Below are positions 17,274 through 24,699 of a stretch of DNA of 64,000 bases, piece after piece (position 1 is the stretch's first letter; each line of letters starts with the position of its first letter). The position numbers and the translations under genes are program-made. This DNA comes from Microbispora corallina (GTDB lineage: Bacteria; Actinomycetota; Actinomycetes; Streptosporangiales; Streptosporangiaceae): NCBI RefSeq assembly GCF_016863035.1, contig NZ_BOOC01000043.1, positions 1 to 64,000 on the forward strand. Reading direction: 5' to 3'. The notes under the pieces are model-generated. The model made no database searches. It was not told where the DNA came from and saw only the letters and a list, made by a program, of their open reading frames with translations.

Positions 17274-17987
17274 ATGACCTCTGGACCGGATCCGCTGGCC
17301 GGGCTCGACCCGTTCGGCATCTTCGACACCGAGGCGGAGCGGCTCGACCGCTTCTTCGCCTCCCTCGACGAGGACGGCTGGAACCGCCCCTCCCGCTGCG
17401 AGGGGTGGACGGTGCGCGACGTGCTCGCCCACCTGGCCGGCGAGGAGCTCTACAACCACGCCTGCCTGGACGGGGACATCGACGGCTTCTACGAGCTGCT
17501 CGACCACGAGGGCGTGCGCGGCGGGTTCGAGGGCTTCAACGAGTGGTGCGTCCGCAAGCGCCGGCTGCTGCCGGTGCGGCAGGTGCTGGACGAGTGGCGG
17601 GCCAAGAACGGGGAGACCCGCAGGCGCATGCGGGCGCTCGGGTGGGACGCCTCCCTCGACACGTCCGTCGGCCCGTACCCCACGGGGTTGCAGGCCTTCC
17701 ACTACGACTCCGAGTACGCCACGCACGCCGACGACGTGGGGGCGCCCGTGCCCGGCGAGGAGGCGCCGGGCCGGCTCGACTGGCGGGTCCGCGTGGGGAT
17801 GTTCGCCCTGGACGAACGCGGCGCGAAGGCCGGGATCGAGCGCACGGGCGACCGCGTCCTGGTGACCGTGGACGGGATGGGCGCCGACCTGTCCTGCGAG
17901 GAGTTCGTGGAGGCGACGGTGGGCCGCCTGCCTGCCGCGCATCCGATCGACCCGCGACTGCGGGCCGCCCTGCGCTGCCTCGCCTGA
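17274..17987 (+). CDS. Maleylpyruvate isomerase-family, mycothiol-dependent-type enzyme (DinB fold)
   Basis: This 237-residue protein has the MDMPI N-terminal four-helix domain: RPSRCEGWTVRDVLAHLAGEELYNHA with a metal-type His, and AFHYDSEYATHADDVG giving the second Glu/His pair. This fold binds a divalent metal and uses mycothiol as thiol cofactor in characterised members. The C-terminal part (RVLVTVDGMGADLSCEEFVEA) is SCP-like. The substrate is unknown. No ribosome-binding site is apparent. It follows the lipoprotein gene by 76 bp and need not be co-functional. Confidence 0.85.
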   Translation: MTSGPDPLAGLDPFGIFDTEAERLDRFFASLDEDGWNRPSRCEGWTVRDVLAHLAGEELYNHACLDGDIDGFYELLDHEGVRGGFEGFNEWCVRKRRLLPVRQVLDEWRAKNGETRRRMRALGWDASLDTSVGPYPTGLQAFHYDSEYATHADDVGAPVPGEEAPGRLDWRVRVGMFALDERGAKAGIERTGDRVLVTVDGMGADLSCEEFVEATVGRLPAAHPIDPRLRAALRCLA

Positions 17988-18784
17988 CCCCGCCGCTCCC
18001 GGCCGGTCGCCTGGGACGGCATCACAGCCCGCGGAAACGGCCCGGCCGGGGCTCGGTGGCGACCACCGCGCCCCGGCCGGGGAAGGCTCTGCGCCGGGCG
18101 GCGCCCCTCAGCGGGTCGCACCGCGGCCTCCGCCCGCCGCGTAATAAGACGCGGGCGGCCACCTGACCCGCCCCGGCCGGCGACGGGCGCGGCGTCGCCG
18201 GAAGGAGCCCCCGAGGCACGCCGGACGGACATCCTGCCGGGCTCGCACCCGCGCGTGAGGCGGTGTGGCGGCCTGGCGTGCGCGCGAGCGGCTCTCGTCC
18301 GGCCGGGCTCGCACCCGCGCGGGCGGTGCCGCGGCCGGGCGTCCGCGCGAGCGGCTTTCGCGGCGTCGCCTCGGCCTGGCGCCCGGGCCCGCCGGACGGG
18401 ACGGCCCGGAGCCCCTCGCGGCCGGCGACGGGTCCCCGCCTGGTACGGCGCGCGAACCGGCACAGGCCGGGCGCGGCGGGAGGACGGGTCCGGGCGCGAG
18501 GGCCGGTGGGCCTTCCCCTCCCGCCCGGAGCGGTTCGTGCCTGGAAGGGCACACGTATCGATAAACGCGTCATCGCGAACAATCCCCAAGTCGGTACGGC
18601 CCTGGGAGGCCGGTTTGCCGGGGGGATCCAGACGTGTCGCTCATCCAGTCGTGCAGGCGATTGGCGGCGGCACGTCAACCATGCACCGGGATCGGCCCCA
18701 ATCGCAATCAGGCGCGCCAGAGAGGGCCGTTCGGCCCGTGTTGCGCCCGACCGGCGGCGAAATGCCCCACGAACCCCCGGGGGT
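17988..18784. other. Long noncoding region downstream of the MDMPI and KdpD genes
   Basis: About 800 bp lie between convergent genes. Long open frames exist on both strands, but none has recognisable homology, start signals or sensible composition. It holds a two-copy direct repeat (18237-18360), repeated CCCCGGCCGGGG-like palindromes near 18045-18085, a less GC-rich patch around 18545-18720, and a palindrome at the KdpD stop. No kdpE gene or remnant was recognised. Confidence 0.55.
18237..18360. repeat. Two-copy imperfect direct repeat of about 60 bp
   Basis: Copy one (18237-18298) and copy two (18303-18360) share CCGGGCTCGCACCCGCGCG, GGCGGTG, and CGCGCGAGCGGCT followed by a TCG. They differ by small indels. 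Both are noncoding as far as I can tell. Confidence 0.8.
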
Positions 18785-18786
18785 TC
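18771..18786. repeat. Perfect 16-bp palindrome overlapping the KdpD stop codon
   Basis: GAACCCCCGGGGGTTC is fully self-complementary. The last bases include part of the reverse-strand TGA at 18785-18787. It may act as a terminator stem or a protein-binding site; there is no loop. Confidence 0.7.
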
Positions 18787-21316
18787 ACGCCGGCGCGGCC
18801 GGAAGGGAGAGGATCATGGTCAGCCCTCCCCCGGGCGTCTCCTCGGGGACGAGCGTCCCGCCCATCGCCTCGGCCAGCCCGCGCGACAGGGCCAGCCCGA
18901 GCCCGACCCCGGTGTGGGCGTCCCGGTCGCCGTACCGCTGGAAGGGCAGGAACACCCGGTCGTGCGCCTCCGGCGGGATGCCGGGCCCGCGGTCGACGAT
19001 CCGGACCTCCACGCGGTCGCCGTACCGGCTCGCCCCGACGAGCACGGGAGCCGCGGGCGGGCTGTACCGGACGGCGTTGGACGTGACGTTGACCAGGATC
19101 CGCTCCAGCAGGACCGGGTCGGCCTCGACGTCGGGCAGGTCAGGCGGCATGTCGAGGACGACACGGGCGCCCGCCTCCCCGAGGTCGGCCACGGCCCGGT
19201 GCGCGACCTCCTCCAGCGCGACGTGCTCGAGCGCGACCCCGAGCACGCCGGCCTGGAGCCGGCTCATGTCGAGCAGGTTGGCCACCAGCCGGGTCAGCTT
19301 CACCAGCGACTCGTCGGCCGTCGCCAGCAGCTCGTCGCGGTCCGCGCGCGACCACCGCACGTCGGTGCTGCGCAGGCTCTCCACGGCCGCCTTGGCCGAG
19401 GCGAGCGGGGTGCGCAGGTCGTGGCTGACGGCCGCGAGCAGCGCCGTGCGCATCCTGTCGGCCTCCGCGAGCGGCCGCACCTTCTCGGCCTGCTCCTCCA
19501 GCCGCCGCTGCCGCAGGGCGACGGCCAGCTCGGCGCCGAAGGCCTCCAGCACCCTCCGGTCCGACGCGTCGAGCAGGCGCCCGCGCAGCGCGAGCACGAG
19601 ACCGCCCGCGATCGGCATCCCGGTGTCGGCCGCCGCCGGGCACGTGCAGGGCGGGCCGCCGGCGGCGCCGAGGATGCGCCACGCCTGCGGGTCGCCCGCG
19701 TCGCCCACGCCGGGGACGGCCTCGGTCCGCCGTTCCAGCAGCGTGACCGACGTCATGCCGAAGATCTCCCGCAACCGCGCCAGCAGGGACGGCACGGCGG
19801 CCTCCCCCCGCAGCACGTGCCCGGCCAGGGTGGACAGGATCTCCGCGTCCGCGCCCGCCCGGGCCGCCTCGCGGGTGCGGCGGGCGGCCAGGTCCACGAT
19901 CGCGCTGACGGCGCCGCCCACGACCACGAAGACGACCAGGGCCAGCAGGTTCTGCGGGCTCGCGATCGACCAGGTGTGCAGCGGCGGGGTGAAGAACCAG
20001 TTGAGCAGCAGGAAGCCGCCGACCGCCGCGGTCAGCGCGGGCCACATCCCGCCCACGAGGGCGACCGTCACGACCGCCGCCAGGAACAGCAGGATCTGGC
20101 TCGGCAGCGTGAGCGCCCCCCGCAGCGGCAGCAGGACCCCGGTGAGGGCCGGGACGCCCAGCAGGGCCAGGGCCCACCCCGCGAACCTCCTGCCCCGGGT
20201 GAGCGCGGCCCGGGACGGCGGCGGCCGCCTCCCGGCCCGGGCCTCGTCGTGCGGGATCATGTGGACGTCGATCGAGCCGGACAGCGCGGCGACCGTGACC
20301 CCGACGCCGCGCGTGAGCAGCCGGGCCACCCGTCCGCGGCGGGAGGCGCCGAGCACGAGCTGGGTGGCGTTGACGCTCCGGGCGAAGTCGAGCAGCGCCT
20401 TCGGCACGTCGTCGCCGACGACCTGGTGGTAGGAGCCGCCCAGGTCCTCCGCGAGCGTGCGCTGCCGGGCGAGGTGGACGGGGTCGGTCCCGGCCAGCCC
20501 GTCCGACCGGGTCACGTGGACGGCGAGCAGGTCGGCGCCCGTGGTCCTGGCCGCGATCCGGGCGGCGCGCCGGATGACGGTGTCCCCCTCCGGGCCGCCG
20601 GAGAGGGCGACGACCACCCGCTCGCGGGTCTCCCAGGTGCTCAGGATGCCGTGCTCGGCGCGGTAGCGGTCGAGCTGCTCGTCGACCTTGCCGGCGACCC
20701 ACATCAGCGCCAGCTCGCGCAGCGCGGTGAGGTTGCCCTCCCGGAAGTAGTTGGCCAGCGCCGCGTCCACCTTCCCGGGCACGTAGATGTTGCCGTGCGC
20801 CATCCGGCGCCGCAGCGCCTCGGGTGACATGTCCACCAGCTCGACCTGGTCGGCGCGCCGGACGACTTCGTCCGGCACGGTCTCCCGCTGGGGCACCCCG
20901 GTGATCTCCCGCACCACGTCGTTGACCGACTCCAGGTGCTGGACGTTCACCGTCGAGATCACGTCGATCCCGGCCTCCAGGATCTCCTCGACGTCCTCCC
21001 AGCGCTTGGCGTTGCGCGACCCCGGCACGTTCGTGTGGGCAAGCTCGTCGATCAGGACGATTTTCGGCCGGCGGGCGATCACGGCGTCCACGTCGAGCTC
21101 GGTGAACGTCCCGTCCCGGTACGCGATCGTCCGCCGGGGCAGCACCTCCAGCCCCTCAAGGAGCTCCTCCGTACGGGGACGGTCGTGGGTCTCCACCAGC
21201 CCCACGACCACGTCCCGCCCGCGGGCCCGGCCCCGGCGGGCCTCGCAGAGCATCGCGTACGTCTTGCCCACCCCGGGCGCCGCGCCGAGGTAGACCCGGA
21301 GCCGCCCGCGCGTCAT
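18785..21316 (-). CDS. kdpD: KdpD-type osmosensitive K+ channel histidine kinase (orphan)
   Basis: This 843-residue kinase carries all KdpD parts. The N-terminal KdpD domain has Walker A GAAPGVGKTYAM and DELAHTNVPGS. A Usp-like domain follows (RVVVALSGGPEGDTVIRRA), then four clustered transmembrane helices (LPSQILLFLAAVVTVALVGG onward), a GAF-like segment, HisKA (AAVSHDLRTPLAS, His632) and HATPase (NVTSNAVRYSPP, DRGPGIPP, GVGLGLALS). KdpD normally phosphorylates KdpE to induce the KdpFABC K+ pump or stress genes. Neither kdpE nor kdpFABC is beside it, so its partner is elsewhere or lost. Confidence 0.95.
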   Translation of the reverse strand: MTRGRLRVYLGAAPGVGKTYAMLCEARRGRARGRDVVVGLVETHDRPRTEELLEGLEVLPRRTIAYRDGTFTELDVDAVIARRPKIVLIDELAHTNVPGSRNAKRWEDVEEILEAGIDVISTVNVQHLESVNDVVREITGVPQRETVPDEVVRRADQVELVDMSPEALRRRMAHGNIYVPGKVDAALANYFREGNLTALRELALMWVAGKVDEQLDRYRAEHGILSTWETRERVVVALSGGPEGDTVIRRAARIAARTTGADLLAVHVTRSDGLAGTDPVHLARQRTLAEDLGGSYHQVVGDDVPKALLDFARSVNATQLVLGASRRGRVARLLTRGVGVTVAALSGSIDVHMIPHDEARAGRRPPPSRAALTRGRRFAGWALALLGVPALTGVLLPLRGALTLPSQILLFLAAVVTVALVGGMWPALTAAVGGFLLLNWFFTPPLHTWSIASPQNLLALVVFVVVGGAVSAIVDLAARRTREAARAGADAEILSTLAGHVLRGEAAVPSLLARLREIFGMTSVTLLERRTEAVPGVGDAGDPQAWRILGAAGGPPCTCPAAADTGMPIAGGLVLALRGRLLDASDRRVLEAFGAELAVALRQRRLEEQAEKVRPLAEADRMRTALLAAVSHDLRTPLASAKAAVESLRSTDVRWSRADRDELLATADESLVKLTRLVANLLDMSRLQAGVLGVALEHVALEEVAHRAVADLGEAGARVVLDMPPDLPDVEADPVLLERILVNVTSNAVRYSPPAAPVLVGASRYGDRVEVRIVDRGPGIPPEAHDRVFLPFQRYGDRDAHTGVGLGLALSRGLAEAMGGTLVPEETPGGGLTMILSLPAAPA

Positions 21317-21413
21317 CGGCGTGCGCCCCCGCCGTCAGGAGCGGGCGCCGTCCAGCTCCTCATGGAACCCAAGGTACGGCGCGCGGCGGCCGCCGTCTCG
21401 GGGGCCCGGACGC

Positions 21414-22223
21414 TCAGGGCAGCCAGGAGACCCGGCCGTGCAGCAGGCCGTACCCGACGAAGGCGACGACGTCGATGAGGGTGTGGGCGACGATCAGCGG
21501 CATGGCCCGGCCCCAGCGCTGGTAGAGGCGGCCGAAGACCAGGCCCATCACGACGTTCCCGGCGAAGCCGCCGAAGCCCTGGTAGAGGTGGTAGGAGCCG
21601 CGCAGGACCGCCGACACCACCACAGACCGCCAGGGCGCCCAGCCGAGCTGGCCGAGCCGGTGCAGCAGGTAGCCGCTGACCAGCACCTCCTCCAGCACGC
21701 CGTTCTGAGCGGCCCCGAGCACCAGGACCGGCACCCGCCACCACACCTCGGGCAGGTCGTCCGGGACGACGTTGAGGTTGACGCCGGACGCGTACACCGC
21801 GAGGTAGAAGGCCAGGCCCGACCCGCCGATCGCGGCGGCCAGCACGGTCCCGCGCAGCAGGTCGCGCCCCGGCTCGCGGCGGTCGACGCCGATGGTGCGC
21901 AGCGACTCCCCCGAGCGGGCCAGCAGGTAGGCCACGAGCCCGACGGGCGCCACGTTCACCGCGAGCTGCGCGAGGTGGAGCGACAGGTCCAGCCAGGGGC
22001 GGCCGGGCGCGTACGAGCCGTTGAGCACGGCGTGCTGGCTGTCCAGCGCCTTGGGCGCGGTGAGCGCGCCGATGAGCTGGATGAGCGACAGCAGCCCGCT
22101 CGCCCCCAGCGAGACGGCGAAGACCGCCACGATCTCCGGCCCGATCAGCCGCGGCGTCAGGCCCGGGGGGCCCGACGTCCCCACCGAGCCATCCGCCGGT
22201 CGTGCGGCGCTGTCGTCGTCCAT
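21414..22223 (-). CDS. CPBP-family intramembrane metalloprotease
   Basis: This 269-residue membrane protein has about seven hydrophobic stretches. It has the CPBP (Abi/CAAX) motifs EEVLVSGYLLHRL, RGSYHLYQGFGG and VAHTLIDVVAFVG. The Glu-Glu pair and two His are the expected metal/catalytic residues. The Arg of EExxxR is replaced (EEVLVS), as I recall for the actinobacterial branch with the HLYQG motif. Substrates are unknown; relatives process prenylated or membrane proteins. It follows the deacetylase gene on the same strand by 65 bp. Confidence 0.85.
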   Translation of the reverse strand: MDDDSAARPADGSVGTSGPPGLTPRLIGPEIVAVFAVSLGASGLLSLIQLIGALTAPKALDSQHAVLNGSYAPGRPWLDLSLHLAQLAVNVAPVGLVAYLLARSGESLRTIGVDRREPGRDLLRGTVLAAAIGGSGLAFYLAVYASGVNLNVVPDDLPEVWWRVPVLVLGAAQNGVLEEVLVSGYLLHRLGQLGWAPWRSVVVSAVLRGSYHLYQGFGGFAGNVVMGLVFGRLYQRWGRAMPLIVAHTLIDVVAFVGYGLLHGRVSWLP

Positions 22224-22288
22224 GCCCGCAGGGTAGCGCCCGCCCGGACCCGGTCCCGACCCCCGGCGGCGTCATCGCCGCGGCGTCG

Positions 22289-23341
22289 TCAGTACGGCAG
22301 CGCCCGGGCCTTGAACGAGGCGGCCACGAACGGCGCCTTGAACTTCGGGAACGCCACGGTGTTCGCGTAGCCGTCCGAGGTGTAGCGGTCGTTGGGGTTG
22401 GCCTTGAGCCAGTCGAGCCACGCCATGGAGCAGAACTTCACGCAGTCGCCGACCTTCTCCTTCGACCGGATGCGCGGGATGCCCACCGGGTCGAAGTCCT
22501 TGGTGTACGGCGAGGGCGCCGGGGTGTACCCGGCCAGGAAGACGCCCCGGTAGTTGTACGACACGCCCTTGTACGAGCCGTGCAGCGCCCACTCCTTCTT
22601 GCTCGGCTGGTTGCCGTACGGCAGGGCGAGCGTCACCGGAGGCGTCTTGATGAGCGAGGTGATGAGGTTCTGCCCGCCGACGATCTGGTCCTCGACCTCC
22701 TCCTTGGACTTGCTCAGCAGGTTGAGGTGGTCGCGGGTGTGGTTGCCGATGTCGAACCCGTTGTCCTTCAGCCACTCCAGGACCTGGACCTGTTCCTCCT
22801 GGCGGGCCTTGCCGAACATGTCCTTGATCACGTAGAACGTCGCCACCGGACGGAAGCCAGGATGCTTGGCCGCCACGTCCATGAGGATGCCGACCGCCGT
22901 GTCCGGCAGCGGCTTGCCCATGCCGTCGAGCGACACCTGGGACGGCGAGGAGTCGTCGAACGTCAGCACCACCGGGTGCTTGCCGGCCGGGATGTCGATC
23001 TTCCCGGTCACGTACTCGGCGGCCGTGATCGGCACGTAGTCCTCGGCGGCCAGCCGTTCGAGCTCCTCGCGGAACTGCTGCGGCGAGCGGTCGTCGCCGG
23101 GCGGCGGGTTCTTCACGACCCGGTGGTACATGATCACCGGGATCTGACCCAGCTCGTTGGCCTTCACCCGGGCCGCCGCCTCCATCTCGCTCTTGCGGAG
23201 CGAGGCCTCGGCCGCCACCCTGTGCTGCTTGTCCGCCGGAGCGTCCGCCTGCTTGACCGGCTTGGCGCTCGACCCGCACGCGGACAGCGTGACGGCGCTC
23301 AACGACACCACTGCCAGGCCGGCAGCCCCGAAGCGTCCCAT
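22289..23341 (-). CDS. Polysaccharide deacetylase-family lipoprotein
   Basis: This 350-residue exported protein has a lipobox (VTLSACGSS) and a NodB-type carbohydrate esterase 4 domain. The metal and catalytic motifs are IPVIMYHRV, VLTFDDSSPSQ (TFDD), and NHTRDHLNL giving the HxxxH pair. The later LALPYGN segment corresponds to motif 3. It probably deacetylates peptidoglycan or another envelope glycan at the cell surface. The ATG at 23341 follows GAGGGGGATCC. An inserted region with two Cys (GDCVKFCSMAW) lies near the C-terminus. Confidence 0.88.
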   Translation of the reverse strand: MGRFGAAGLAVVSLSAVTLSACGSSAKPVKQADAPADKQHRVAAEASLRKSEMEAAARVKANELGQIPVIMYHRVVKNPPPGDDRSPQQFREELERLAAEDYVPITAAEYVTGKIDIPAGKHPVVLTFDDSSPSQVSLDGMGKPLPDTAVGILMDVAAKHPGFRPVATFYVIKDMFGKARQEEQVQVLEWLKDNGFDIGNHTRDHLNLLSKSKEEVEDQIVGGQNLITSLIKTPPVTLALPYGNQPSKKEWALHGSYKGVSYNYRGVFLAGYTPAPSPYTKDFDPVGIPRIRSKEKVGDCVKFCSMAWLDWLKANPNDRYTSDGYANTVAFPKFKAPFVAASFKARALPY

Positions 23342-23489
23342 GGATCCCCCTCAACGGGCCGCGGTACTCGATGAGCGACTCCTACCCACCGACCTCGCGA
23401 TTCTCACCGAGCGTAGGACAAACACCACGCTGCGTGAATCTCCGCAGGAATTACCCGCTTCGGGCGTGTCGCTTCGCGGCGGCCCGCCT

Positions 23490-23516
23490 CAGATCTGGGG
23501 CTCGGCCCCAGATCTG
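23490..23516. terminator. Perfect hairpin terminator after manA
   Basis: CAGATCTGGGGC pairs exactly with GCCCCAGATCTG over a TCG loop. It lies 11 bp beyond the manA stop. The same CAGATCTGGGGC sequence is also the reverse complement of manA's last codons, so a 20-bp direct repeat occurs at 23486-23505 and 23524-23543. Confidence 0.85.
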
Positions 23517-23526
23517 GCGCCCGGCC

Positions 23527-24624
23527 TCAGATCTGGGGCTCGGCGCAGAAGGCGACGCCGTCGCCGGACAGCTCGACCGGGCCGTCGGACGCGGGGACGA
23601 AAACGGACTCGCCCGCCTGGAGCTTGACCTCGGCGCCGACCCGGACGGCGCCCTCGGTGCACAGCACGATCCGCGGCAGCGCGCCCTCCAGCACATGGGA
23701 GGCGCCGGGAGTGACCCTGCGGAGCAGGAAGTCGGGGCACGGCGGCGCGTACACGCCGCCGGCCGGCTCGACGGCGAGCGGCTGCGCCTCCGGCCGGGTG
23801 ACGCGCAGCAGCTCGTCCACATCGATGTGCTTGCCGGTCAGCCCGGCCCGCATCACGTTGTCGGAGCACGCCATGATCTCCACCCCGAACCCGTCGAGGT
23901 AGCAGTGCAGGACGCCGGCGCCCAGGTAGAGCGCGTCGCCGGGGGCGAGCTCGTGGCGGCGCATGAGCAGCGGCGCGAGGACGGCCGGGTCCTCGGGATA
24001 CCGCCGGGCCAGCTTGGCGACCAGGGCGTAGTCGGGCTGGTGGACGCTGGACGCGGCCCACACGACGGCCTCGACCAGCTCGCGCCGGGAGCCCGGCCAC
24101 TCCAGCAGCAGCCGCAGCGCGGCCAGGACGTCGCCGTCCCGCAGCGCGTCGGCGACCGGCGTGAGCGCCTCGACCTGGAGGCGGCCGACGAGCATGGCCG
24201 CCTGGTCGGCGGGCCGGAAGCCGGCGAGCCCCCGGAACGGCGTGATCGCGCAGATCATCTCGGGCTTGTGCCAGGGGTCGGCGTAGTTGGCGTCGCCCCG
24301 GGCGAACCCGTCGGCCGCCTGCTCCGAGTCGGGGTGGACCTGCAGCGACAGCGGCTGGTCGACCGCGATGACCTTCAGCAGGTACGGCAGGCGCTCCCCG
24401 AACCGCTCGACGACCGGCCGCCCGAGCGTCCCCTCGGGGTCGGCGGCGACGGCGTCCGCAAGCGACACCGGGGAGCCGTTCCCGGACAGCAGCGACGGGC
24501 TCGCGGGGTGCGCGCCCAGCCACATCTCGGCCTCCGGTCCCCCGGCGGGCCTGCCCATCAGGGCGGCGATGGCCGTACGGGAGCCCCAGGCGTAGTCCTT
24601 GATCGGGTTGGTGAGCAGATCCAC
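23527..24624 (-). CDS. manA: Mannose-6-phosphate isomerase, class I
   Basis: This 365-residue type I phosphomannose isomerase has the zinc-site segments SLQVHPDSEQA (Gln and His), DPWHKPEMICAITPF (Glu) and APGDALYLGAGVLHCYLDGFGVEIMACSDNVMRAGLT broken over two motifs, including the later catalytic HCYLDG and NVMRAG parts. It interconverts fructose 6-phosphate and mannose 6-phosphate, feeding GDP-mannose synthesis or mannose catabolism. It lies 75 bp downstream of the beta-mannosidase gene on the same strand. Mannose released by that enzyme could enter glycolysis through ManA once phosphorylated, which suggests functional linkage. Confidence 0.95.
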   Translation of the reverse strand: MDLLTNPIKDYAWGSRTAIAALMGRPAGGPEAEMWLGAHPASPSLLSGNGSPVSLADAVAADPEGTLGRPVVERFGERLPYLLKVIAVDQPLSLQVHPDSEQAADGFARGDANYADPWHKPEMICAITPFRGLAGFRPADQAAMLVGRLQVEALTPVADALRDGDVLAALRLLLEWPGSRRELVEAVVWAASSVHQPDYALVAKLARRYPEDPAVLAPLLMRRHELAPGDALYLGAGVLHCYLDGFGVEIMACSDNVMRAGLTGKHIDVDELLRVTRPEAQPLAVEPAGGVYAPPCPDFLLRRVTPGASHVLEGALPRIVLCTEGAVRVGAEVKLQAGESVFVPASDGPVELSGDGVAFCAEPQI

Positions 24625-24699
24625 GTCGTCCTCGCGTTAGGTGACCACCGGCGCGCGGCGGGGGAGGGGGAGCGCGCCGGTGTCAGAGACTAACAGCCG

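Noticed and set aside
18022-18678. Reverse open frame of 218 codons where kdpE would be expected
   Set aside because: It has no receiver or winged-helix motifs, no ribosome-binding site and a repeat-driven Arg/Pro/Ala composition.
18255-20827. Long forward open frames opposite kdpD
   Set aside because: Composition is typical of GC-rich antisense frames, and the reverse strand encodes a complete KdpD.
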